Source of the DNA: an uncultured Peptococcaceae bacterium
Lineage (GTDB): Bacteria; Bacillota; Dehalobacteriia; UBA4068; UBA4997
Reading direction: 5' to 3'
DNA: 11,627 bases
NCBI GenBank assembly: GCA_947626615.1
Contig: CANQSW010000031.1
Coordinates: forward strand, 1-11,627
Position 1 is the stretch's first letter; each line of letters opens with the position of its first letter. Under the pieces are notes generated by a model that was not told the DNA's origin, did not search any database, and saw only the letters and a program-made list of their open reading frames with translations. A program made the translations under genes and the position numbers. Below are positions 7,245 through 11,627 of this stretch, piece after piece.

Positions 7245-7901
7245 TCACAGAAACACGACCTCATAGCCGACGAAGCCCGAAAGGAACTCCCGTATCACGG
7301 CCTTGGCATTTTCCTCGGCTTCTTCGTATATCCCCTTCTCTTCTACCTGGGCCAGCCCCTCCTGCTCAGCCTCGTCGATCAGCGTCTGGTACTGCTCAAA
7401 GTCTATCGGATTCAGAGGGTTGTTCCCTTCCCTGCAAACGACGCCGTCCCAGATCACGTAGTTGTCCAGCACCGCAGGCTCCGGCAGGCTGATGTAGATC
7501 TTCCGGGCCCCATTCTCCACCACAGGGGTGATCTCCTCTAGAGCAAACCCGACCTTCACGACGCCGGTGCATTCCAGGTGGATGGTGTTGGTAGTGCCGA
7601 AAATAGGGACGCGATCCAGAAGATCTCTCGTGTTCTCTGTGTCCTTGACTACAGTATAATCCCCGGAATAGACCGCCAGCTGGCTGATCTTTTTGAGCTG
7701 TACCTCCACCTCGGACCTGGTCACGACGCGTTCCTCTGCCTCGCCGGGGAGGCGCAAATCAAACCCGTCGTCCTTGGCGCTGACCACGGCCTGCGCGTCC
7801 TTTTCCTGCACACACCTGAAGTACCAGCCGCCGCTGAATCCAATGGCAAGAACCAGCAGCACGGACGCAAGGCCTTTGAAAGCCTGAACGAATTTTTTCA
7901 T
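7245..7901 (-). CDS. DUF4230 family membrane-anchored protein
   Basis: The 218-aa protein starts MKKFVQAFKGLASVLLVLAIGFSGGWYF, a basic N-terminus and one membrane anchor (about residues 8-28). The rest would lie outside the membrane. The pattern LVTRSEVEVQLKKISQLAVYSGDYT..., then HLECTGVVKVGFALEEI, KIYISLPEPAVLDNYV and NPLNPIDFEQYQ, is the DUF4230 fold signature of mixed strands followed by a C-terminal helix with ENAKAVIREFL. The function of the family is unknown. An ORF extension of 8 residues exists, but the ATG at 7901 has a perfect AAGGAGG (7909-7915), which fixes the start. That ribosome binding site lies at the very end of the 28-aa peptide gene upstream, so the two are translationally close. 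A terminator at 7069-7115 lies downstream. Confidence 0.85.
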   Translation of the reverse strand: MKKFVQAFKGLASVLLVLAIGFSGGWYFRCVQEKDAQAVVSAKDDGFDLRLPGEAEERVVTRSEVEVQLKKISQLAVYSGDYTVVKDTENTRDLLDRVPIFGTTNTIHLECTGVVKVGFALEEITPVVENGARKIYISLPEPAVLDNYVIWDGVVCREGNNPLNPIDFEQYQTLIDEAEQEGLAQVEEKGIYEEAEENAKAVIREFLSGFVGYEVVFL

Positions 7902-7915
7902 TGCTTTTCCTCCTT

Positions 7916-8002
7916 TCACCACCACGCAGTCACAAAGACCGCCAGATAGAACACTGCCGCCAAGACCACCACCGCCATCAGAACATCAAACAAATCGTCC
8001 AT
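7916..8002 (-). CDS. 28-aa single-pass membrane peptide
   Basis: The short ORF reads MDDLFDVLMAVVVLAAVFYL, then AVFVTAWW and a TGA. Almost the whole peptide is one hydrophobic helix with two acidic residues at the front and aromatic Trp residues at the end, the layout of a small membrane peptide. GGAGAAAGG lies just before the ATG at 8002. Its stop sits at the edge of the AAGGAGG of the DUF4230 gene, so the two are probably translated together. It is too short for homology-based recognition. It could be a subunit of a membrane complex with its neighbours. Support is the ribosome binding site, composition and position. Confidence 0.6.
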   Translation of the reverse strand: MDDLFDVLMAVVVLAAVFYLAVFVTAWW

Positions 8003-8043
8003 TTATCCTTTCTCCTTTTTCTCTCTTTGTTTTTGTCTCCGCT

Positions 8044-8055
8044 TATATCGCGTGC
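8044..8055 (-). promoter_or_regulatory. Promoter-like motif GCACGCGATATA, copy 3
   Basis: On the - strand GCACGCGATATA lies 41 bp before the 28-aa peptide start and its ATATAA could serve as a -10. It matches the motif found at 8502-8513 and 11125-11136. A purine-rich stretch with a ribosome binding site follows in all three places. Confidence 0.45.
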
Positions 8056-8097
8056 CATCCGCGCCCCGATGTAGTTATGTATGGGAGAGAGCTGATG

Positions 8098-8125
8098 CCT
8101 GCGTCCCGGCGCCCCGCCGTGCAGG
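8098..8125 (-). other. GC-rich hairpin after the 81-aa gene
   Basis: CCTGC pairs with GCAGG and GGCG with CGCC inside, directly 3' of the stop at 8130. No T-tract follows on the - strand, so it could be a weak terminator or an mRNA 3'-end structure. Confidence 0.3.
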
Positions 8126-8129
8126 GGCT

Positions 8130-8375
8130 TTACATCCCCCTGTGAATGCCCACAAATATGTTGGCCCACAAATACAACTCGACAGCTATGGTGAGTATCC
8201 TGGCTTTTGAGCTCATCATCAACGCAGCCCATTGGGATAGCTTTTCTGTTTTCTCCTCCAGGGGCAGCGGCCTGACCATGTATCCGTATACTATCCCGGC
8301 GGCGATCTTAACGGCGGACCCGCACAGGAGCGCCGCGATCGCAGACAGCACGATATGTCCAATAAGCTTTATCAT
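8130..8375 (-). CDS. Small two-helix membrane protein (81 aa)
   Basis: The product reads MIKLIGHIVLSAIAALLCGS... with a first hydrophobic segment at about residues 4-32. A charged linker (PLPLEEKTEKLSQ) follows, then a second hydrophobic segment at about 58-77 (ARILTIAVELYLWANIFVGI). I do not recognise the family. The start at 8375 has GAGGAGG at 8381-8387, six bases upstream. The frame is open further upstream to a GTG at 8522 and that extension (ISREQAQKQAKRLQPYEKEEG) is not implausible, but it lacks a comparable ribosome binding site. The gene is first in a - strand series of three membrane-associated genes and is separated from the CRISPR array by a terminator. A role next to the CRISPR locus is only suggested by position. 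Confidence 0.65.
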   Translation of the reverse strand: MIKLIGHIVLSAIAALLCGSAVKIAAGIVYGYMVRPLPLEEKTEKLSQWAALMMSSKARILTIAVELYLWANIFVGIHRGM

Positions 8376-8501
8376 ATTGCCCTCCTCTTTCTCATACGGC
8401 TGCAGTCTTTTCGCTTGCTTCTGAGCCTGTTCACGGGAAATCCCGGGTGCGAGCTCAGTGCAGCGTTCCTTCCTGTTCTGCTTGTCTCTTTTCGTTCTGT
8501 C

Positions 8502-8513
8502 TATATCTCGTGC
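8502..8513 (-). promoter_or_regulatory. Promoter-like motif GCACGAGATATA, copy 2
   Basis: It lies on the - strand inside the duplicated module, upstream of the 81-aa membrane protein. TATAGA (8500-8505) could be the -10. The -35 is poor. Confidence 0.45.
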
Positions 8514-8551
8514 GGTCAGCACTGTGATTCAGGCTTGGGCCGGAAAAAAGA

Positions 8552-8591
8552 CAAAAAATTTCCCGGCAGGGTTTTTCCCTGCCGGGTTTTT
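8552..8591. terminator. Bidirectional terminator after the CRISPR array
   Basis: CCCGGCAGGG (8562-8571), a T5 loop and CCCTGCCGGG (8577-8586) form a perfect 10-bp stem. An A6 run lies on the left and a T5 run on the right. Read on the - strand it would stop transcripts leaving the trailer end of the array. Confidence 0.85.
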
Positions 8592-8598
8592 GTTCGCT

Positions 8599-9083
8599 TA
8601 TTCAATCCTTGTTTTAATGGATACGTCACTTGGACTTCTGAGTTTGATCCTTTTCCCGTGACTGAGAAAACGTTTCAATCCTTGTTTTAATGGATACGTC
8701 ACTTGGACCTCCGAGGCCTTCAAGAACAAGTTCGCCACTATGAAGTTTCAATCCTTGTTTTAATGGATACGTCACTAGGACCCGCGAGAGGGTGGGTCGG
8801 AAGTGATGGCCTGACCGACAAGTTTCAATCCTTGTTTTAATGGATACGTCACTAGGACACGCTGCTGAGACCGCCGTGACTACCATGAACAACAAGTTTC
8901 AATCCTTGTTTTAATGGATACGTCACTAGGACTGCTCGTGCTGCCGGTGATTCCAAGTGCTATTTCGACATGTTTCAATCCTTGTTTTAATGGATACGTC
9001 ACTAGGACCTGGTGAGCCTGACAAGTGAGGGAGCCAAGCCCAGCTTGTTTCAATCCTTGTTTTAATGGATACGTCACTAGGAC
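8599..9083 (-). CRISPR. CRISPR array, seven 37-nt repeats and six spacers
   Basis: Repeats start at 8599, 8672, 8745, 8822, 8896, 8972 and 9047. On the + strand each starts GTTTCAATCC and ends GTCACTAGGAC. Spacers are 36, 36, 40, 37, 39 and 38 nt. The first repeat has two changes at its outer end (TATT for GTTT) and the first two have T instead of A near the end (CACTTGGAC), so 8599 is the old, trailer end. Read on the - strand the repeat ends in ATTGAAAC, the usual crRNA 5' handle left by Cas6. Both facts, and the position of cas2, put the leader on the right. The repeat has only a weak internal stem (ATCC with GGAT). Variable spacer length and handle fit type I-B or III. No spacer target can be named from the sequence. 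Confidence 0.97.
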
Positions 9084-9318
9084 AGCTATTTCGGCGCAAA
9101 GCGTTGGGAACAGCGGGTTTTTTCAAAATTCTCAAAGCAGTCAAAAAAGGCCGATATGGACATTGCACCCCTCTTTGTCTTTGGAGCGCGCACAAAAAGT
9201 ACCTTGGACGGATAGATAACAGCTTAGAGCCCCAAGGGTTTGCGGGGATTCTCGCGCTAAAAACAGAAAAACAGGGGATAACATACATCTTAATATAAAA
9301 CCTTTTCCGACCATTATG
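9084..9318 (-). other. CRISPR leader, transcribed part
   Basis: About 230 bases lie between the predicted transcription start near 9312 and the newest repeat at 9083. There is no convincing ORF. A small frame starting with ATG soon after the promoter (MVGKGFILRC...) has unlikely composition. The sequence next to the repeat (AAATAGCT on the - strand) would be the integration-guiding leader end. Confidence 0.7.
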
Positions 9319-9347
9319 ATTATATCCTCCTCCACCGGTCCTGTCAA
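9319..9347 (-). promoter_or_regulatory. Perfect consensus promoter of the CRISPR array
   Basis: On the - strand TTGACA (9342-9347) and TATAAT (9319-9324) are separated by exactly 17 bp, matching the housekeeping sigma consensus at all 12 positions. It lies 8 bp beyond the cas2 stop and points into the array. Confidence 0.88.
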
Positions 9348-9355
9348 CTCTCCAT

Positions 9356-9646
9356 TCAAACATATGCGATAGCCCTGCGCTGCATCAAATCCGTCAATCC
9401 GCACTCTGCGCCCAAAGACACGACGGAACCCATCTGTTTGCGCGTGACTGGGACCATCAGTATGGAGTCGGTCCCCGGTTCGATCCAGGAAAGTATGCTT
9501 TCCCGAAAGCCCAATATCTGTTCCTGGGACAGCTCACCTGCAAACACACTTTTTTGTATTCTGCGCAAGCCTTGGTCCTGGCATAGCTTTGCTGTACGCC
9601 TGCGTCCCTTTTCGGCAGACACATCATATATCACCCAGTAGAACAC
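9356..9646 (-). CDS. cas2: CRISPR-associated endoribonuclease/adaptation protein Cas2
   Basis: The 96-aa protein begins MFYWVIYDVS, the Cas2 beta-strand with the conserved Asp at residue 8. It continues with a helix (RRRTAKLCQDQGLRRIQKSVFAGEL), in which QKSVF is the family hallmark, and ends with SILMVPVTRKQMG, the second ferredoxin-like half. Cas2 forms the dimer that bridges two Cas1 dimers during spacer integration. The start is GTG at 9646 after a GGAAGGGGGAGAG stretch. The gene starts 19 bp after the cas1 stop, so both are one transcript. Length and motif order are normal. It is the last gene before the leader, the common arrangement. Confidence 0.93.
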   Translation of the reverse strand: MFYWVIYDVSAEKGRRRTAKLCQDQGLRRIQKSVFAGELSQEQILGFRESILSWIEPGTDSILMVPVTRKQMGSVVSLGAECGLTDLMQRRAIAYV

Positions 9647-9665
9647 TTCGGCTCTCTCCCCCTTC

Positions 9666-10634
9666 CTACCGTTTCCAATCCGCCAGCCCCTTTGCCAGGC
9701 CGGATACGAGCCGCGCCATTTCGCTGCTGTATTTTTTCTTCATAACTACGGACAGTTCATCCATCAGCAGCCTTTTTCCTTGGCCACTCAATATGATCTT
9801 GCTGCCGTCATCCACCTGAGTGAAATGTTCGTCCGCTCGAACCTGACGGCGGAAAAAGAGTTTGCATACCGTCTGTTCCGCAGCTGTCCTGAACGGTTCG
9901 ATCAGATCGAACGTCAGTGCCGGGCGGCTGTATCCGTCCGTGTGCATCACGCCGAGATAGGGATCGAGCCGCGCCTTGATGCATAACCGGAGCAGTTCCT
10001 GATAAAGAACGCCATAGCCATAGTTGAGCATCCTGTTGAATGCGCCATCACCCGCGCCGCCAGCACGGCCGGAAAACTCAGCCTCAGGCGGAAGAAGGCT
10101 CTCCAGCGCCGAAAAATAAATGCGGCCTGCTGAGCCCTCATACCCCAAAAGCGTCCCGCGAACATCAGAAATGGGTGCATTTTTTGTGCACTCGATCTTT
10201 GCGGCAAATGTCAGTATTTTATCAGATTTTTCGGAGAGGAGCTTTTTTCGTTCATCCCGGCGGTTCACCGCAAGGCGAATCAAATGATCGGAGCAGTTTT
10301 TCAGTTTTCGCCCCAGCAGCGTTTTGATCAGTTCTGTTCCGGCAGCGCAGTGCGCGAGCTCCAGTTGTTTTCGGTGCAGCAGGGGCGTGCTTCCGCCTTC
10401 AAATGTCTCCGTCCGCCAGACAGGAACGCCATGATGATCCAGCATGGTAACAGGCACATCGTGTTCCGCGCATAGCGTCATCACATCCGTGCTGACCGAA
10501 CAGGAGCACGTCAGGAGGACCGCTTCCAGCATGCAAATAGGAAAACGCTGGAGACTTCCGCTGTCAGTCTTTGCCTCGATGCACTCTCCCCGCCTGCGGA
10601 GGGAGCTTCCATGACTTGTAACCGTCAGGATCAT
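9666..10634 (-). CDS. cas1: CRISPR-associated integrase Cas1
   Basis: The 322-aa protein has the Cas1 layout: an N-terminal strand domain (CSVSTDVMTLCAEHDVPVTMLDHHG) and a C-terminal helical domain. Catalytic residues are visible: E166 in LLGYEGSAGRIYF, H231 in LGVMHTDG, and D243/E246 in LTFDLIEPFR. NRMLNYGYGVLYQELL (200-215) is the conserved helix between them. Cas1 is the metal-dependent integrase that inserts new spacers at the leader-proximal repeat, together with Cas2. The start ATG at 10634 has GAGGTGA upstream. Length is standard and the gene looks intact. No cas4 gene lies nearby. cas1 directly follows two tiny genes on the same strand, with 56 bp in between containing a GC hairpin. 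Confidence 0.95.
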   Translation of the reverse strand: MILTVTSHGSSLRRRGECIEAKTDSGSLQRFPICMLEAVLLTCSCSVSTDVMTLCAEHDVPVTMLDHHGVPVWRTETFEGGSTPLLHRKQLELAHCAAGTELIKTLLGRKLKNCSDHLIRLAVNRRDERKKLLSEKSDKILTFAAKIECTKNAPISDVRGTLLGYEGSAGRIYFSALESLLPPEAEFSGRAGGAGDGAFNRMLNYGYGVLYQELLRLCIKARLDPYLGVMHTDGYSRPALTFDLIEPFRTAAEQTVCKLFFRRQVRADEHFTQVDDGSKIILSGQGKRLLMDELSVVMKKKYSSEMARLVSGLAKGLADWKR

Positions 10635-10662
10635 TGTTTCACCTCAATCTCAAATAAGTTAT

Positions 10663-10685
10663 CCGCCCCAGCGGGTGCGGGGCGG
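10663..10685 (-). other. GC hairpin between small gene B and cas1
   Basis: CCGCCCC (10663-10669) pairs perfectly with GGGGCGG (10679-10685) around a 9-nt loop, just 5 bp from the stop of the 62-aa gene. No T-tract follows on the - strand, so it is more likely an mRNA stabiliser or attenuator than a terminator. Confidence 0.45.
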
Positions 10686-10690
10686 GCGGG

Positions 10691-10879
10691 TCAGCGGCGG
10701 CGGGTATGGACGATGGGGGGACAGAGGGCGTCGAGGGCGCGGAGCACGCGGGCAGCCGGGCTGTTGGGGAAGATGCGCGCAAGGATGTCGGCGGTCCCGG
10801 GCATGGGCTCAGGGGCGACGACGGACGAGGTGCCCGTCCGCCGCATCACCGCCAGAGCGGACTTGGTCAGAAAGCGCAT
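10691..10879 (-). CDS. Small basic protein B (62 aa), paralogue of neighbour A, between cas6 and cas1
   Basis: The product starts MRFLTKSALAVMRRTGTSSV and ends IVHTRRR. I recognise no family. A perfect AAAGGAGGTG lies just before the ATG at 10879, strong evidence of translation. The second half (ARIFPNSPAARVLRALD...PPIVHTRRR) aligns with the C-terminus of the 53-aa neighbour at shared R-[IL]-F-P-[ND], RVLR and IV-x-x-RRR positions, with one gap. The last 14 coding bases including the stop are identical in both genes. The N-terminal halves differ. The gene lies 56 bp before cas1 in the same direction and should be on its transcript. A role in spacer acquisition or in regulation of cas1-cas2 would fit the position but is not shown. 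Confidence 0.6.
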   Translation of the reverse strand: MRFLTKSALAVMRRTGTSSVVAPEPMPGTADILARIFPNSPAARVLRALDALCPPIVHTRRR

Positions 10880-10907
10880 ATAGAACACCTCCTTTCTTTT
10901 TTGGATA

Positions 10908-10933
10908 GCCGCTGATCTGTGCAGGTCAGCGGC
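10908..10933 (-). other. Perfect 8-bp hairpin covering the stop codon of small gene A
   Basis: GCCGCTGA (10908-10915) pairs with TCAGCGGC (10926-10933) around a 10-nt loop. The stem contains the TGA stop of gene A. The ribosome binding site of gene B lies 15-20 bp further on. There is no T-tract. Confidence 0.5.
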
Positions 10934-11087
10934 GGCGGGCGTAGACGATGCGCCAGGGGCGGGGGATACCGTGCTCGCGGAGCACACGCACAGTGTGTTT
11001 GTCGGGGAAGAGGCGCCGGATAGTGATGAACTCACCGAGTTCATAGGGGCAGCGGCAGCTCGTGCCGGCCACATGACAACAACCCAT
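10926..11087 (-). CDS. Small Cys-rich basic protein A (53 aa), paralogue of neighbour B
   Basis: The product starts MGCCHVAGTSCRCPYELGEF and ends RPWRIVYARRR. Four Cys at 3, 4, 11 and 13 (CC and CxC) could bind a metal. The C-terminal half (RRLFPDKHTVRVLREHG...IVYARRR) matches that of gene B. AGGAAAGGAAG precedes the ATG at 11087. An in-frame ATG at 11150 would lie within the predicted promoter and lacks a ribosome binding site. The gene follows the cas6 terminator and has its own promoter, so A, B, cas1 and cas2 appear to form one unit separate from cas6. No family is recognised. Translation is supported by the ribosome binding site and by the conservation of the reading frame against its paralogue. 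Confidence 0.6.
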   Translation of the reverse strand: MGCCHVAGTSCRCPYELGEFITIRRLFPDKHTVRVLREHGIPRPWRIVYARRR

Positions 11088-11122
11088 GCAAACACTTCCT
11101 TTCCTGCTTTCTTGGCCCTCTA

Positions 11123-11150
11123 TATATATCTCGCGCATTTTGCGCCGCAA
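11123..11150 (-). promoter_or_regulatory. Promoter of the small gene A-B-cas1-cas2 unit, with motif copy 1
   Basis: On the - strand TTGCGG (11145-11150), a 16-bp gap and TATATA (11123-11128). GCGCGAGATATA (11125-11136), shared with two other sites in the window, overlaps the -10. Confidence 0.5.
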
Positions 11151-11165
11151 TTCAGGCCTATTCCG

Positions 11166-11205
11166 GAAAAAGCAAAAATTATCCCGGCAGGATCATCCTG
11201 CCGGG
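11166..11205 (-). terminator. Terminator of cas6
   Basis: CCCGGCAGG (11183-11191) pairs with CCTGCCGGG (11197-11205) around ATCAT. On the - strand ATAATTTTTGCTTTTT follows. It lies 12 bp past the cas6 stop. Confidence 0.8.
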
Positions 11206-11217
11206 TCTTTCATTCGT

Positions 11218-11627
11218 TTAATAGCGCTCCCGGCCCACCGGCTCTACGGCGCCAAAGCCCCGGGACACGCTTTTGCCCAGCCCCAATAGTGGCGGGATGG
11301 CGTAGTTCACCGAAAACTCTCCAACAAAGCCCAGGACCGTCTCGTCCTTAAAACGCATCTGCGTCTCAGCCAACAGCAGCATCCCCAGCTCCAGCCTCTC
11401 CTCCACGGTGACGCCCAGGCCCTTGGACAGGCTCAGCAGATTTCCCACTAACACCCGCCGCAGCAGCGTCTCCCGGCCCGCCGCATCTGCTTCCATATAG
11501 CGTCGATAATTGCCTTGGTTCAGTCCAAACCAGGGCGTGCAGAACCGATACCGCTGTGGCTGCCACAGCGCTCCCACACTGGTCTGCTCCCGCTGTATCT
11601 CTGGCCGGCCGCAGGGATAGAGCCGCC
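11218..11627 (-). CDS. cas6: CRISPR repeat endoribonuclease Cas6 (C-terminal part; 5' end beyond window)
   Basis: 135 residues are visible. They read from RLYPCGRPEIQREQ through LWQPQRYRFCTPWFGLNQ, then LLRRVLVGNLLSLSKGLGV and LGFVGEFSVNYAIPPLLGLG, to the end KSVSRGFGAVEPVGRERY. The LGLGKSVSRGFGAVE segment is the glycine-rich loop of Cas6 RAMP proteins, and the order of motifs matches the C-terminal half of clostridial Cas6. The catalytic His expected in the N-terminal half is outside the window. Cas6 cuts the precursor crRNA within each repeat, here leaving the ATTGAAAC handle. The frame stays open to the window edge, so the GTG at 11577 is not a real start. cas6 reads towards cas1-cas2 but is separated from them by a terminator and two small genes. 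Effector genes probably lie upstream of it, outside the window. Confidence 0.9.
   Translation of the reverse strand, partial: RLYPCGRPEIQREQTSVGALWQPQRYRFCTPWFGLNQGNYRRYMEADAAGRETLLRRVLVGNLLSLSKGLGVTVEERLELGMLLLAETQMRFKDETVLGFVGEFSVNYAIPPLLGLGKSVSRGFGAVEPVGRERY

Larger units (their letters stand above)
8461..8600 (-). repeat. Terminator/5'-UTR module, copy 1 (beyond the CRISPR trailer)
   Basis: This segment aligns end to end with 11088-11220. In + order both have a purine/pyrimidine-skewed ribosome-binding-site region, TATATCTCG, ATTCAGGC, CCGGAAAAA, a CCCGGCAGG hairpin and TTCG[CT]TTA. Here it ends exactly where the first degenerate CRISPR repeat begins. The core (8527-8600) is the best conserved part. 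Confidence 0.75.
11088..11220 (-). repeat. Terminator/5'-UTR module, copy 2 (after cas6)
   Basis: Homologous to 8461-8600. It spans from the last base of the cas6 stop codon through the hairpin and motif to the ribosome binding site of small gene A. The core (11150-11220) matches copy 1 with few substitutions and short gaps. Confidence 0.75.

Noticed and set aside
8376..8522. N-terminal extension of the 81-aa membrane protein to a GTG at 8522
   Set aside because: The GAGGAGG just before the ATG at 8375 fits that start. The extension has no ribosome binding site and runs through the predicted promoter motif.
8626..9363. - strand ORFs with repeated YPLKQGLK or SDVSIKTRIET
   Set aside because: These are translations of the CRISPR repeat in different frames, not proteins.
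9141..9404. Small - strand ORF in the CRISPR leader
   Set aside because: It overlaps the cas2 end, the promoter and the leader. The part after the promoter has no protein-like composition and lies where a leader is expected.
11088..11150. Longer version of small protein A starting at 11150
   Set aside because: The start would fall in the predicted promoter region, lacks a ribosome binding site and is not needed to match the paralogue.

Overview
The window suggests a low-GC-phylum gut bacterium of the Clostridia, perhaps Oscillospiraceae. This is inferred from a TnpV-type transposon protein, a DUF4143 ATPase, a DUF4230 protein, strong AGGAGG-type ribosome binding sites and consensus sigma-A promoters. 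The flanks are GC-rich. A block from about 357 to 5490 is clearly AT-richer and looks acquired.

Layout. (1) 3-356: C-terminal part of a TnpV protein. (2) 357-3994, + strand: a defence pair, namely a single-chain restriction-methylation-specificity enzyme (806 aa) and an AbiTii-domain protein. (3) 3995-4419: a non-coding block full of inverted repeats, a strong terminator and a perfect 20-bp inverted repeat. (4) 4420-5349, +: an unrecognised ORF, probably frameshifted, whose 3' end runs into a convergent small membrane-protein gene (5113-5487, -). (5) 5502-6851, -: an ATPase of the DUF4143 family, with a promoter and twin 14-bp repeats in its 5' UTR. (6) 6852-7244: non-coding, with a bidirectional terminator. 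(7) 7245-8375, -: three membrane-associated genes (81-aa protein, 28-aa peptide, DUF4230 protein). (8) 8599-9083: a CRISPR array of seven 37-nt repeats. (9) 9084-11627, -: leader with a perfect consensus promoter, cas2, cas1, two tiny tandem paralogous genes, and the 3' part of cas6, which runs off the window edge.

How the parts work together. The array is read on the - strand. Its repeat then ends in ATTGAAAC, the usual crRNA 5' handle. The degenerate repeat lies at the far (trailer) end and the leader lies next to cas2. Cas6 would cut the precursor, and Cas1-Cas2 would add spacers at the leader side. Cas6 directly before cas1-cas2 without cas4, together with variable spacer lengths (36-40 nt), favours a type III system (inference). 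Effector genes would lie beyond the right edge. The most unusual features are the two small paralogous ORFs between cas6 and cas1, a homologous terminator/5'-UTR module of about 135 bp present both after cas6 and after the array, and a motif GCRCGMGATATA that precedes three small genes or operons on the - strand.
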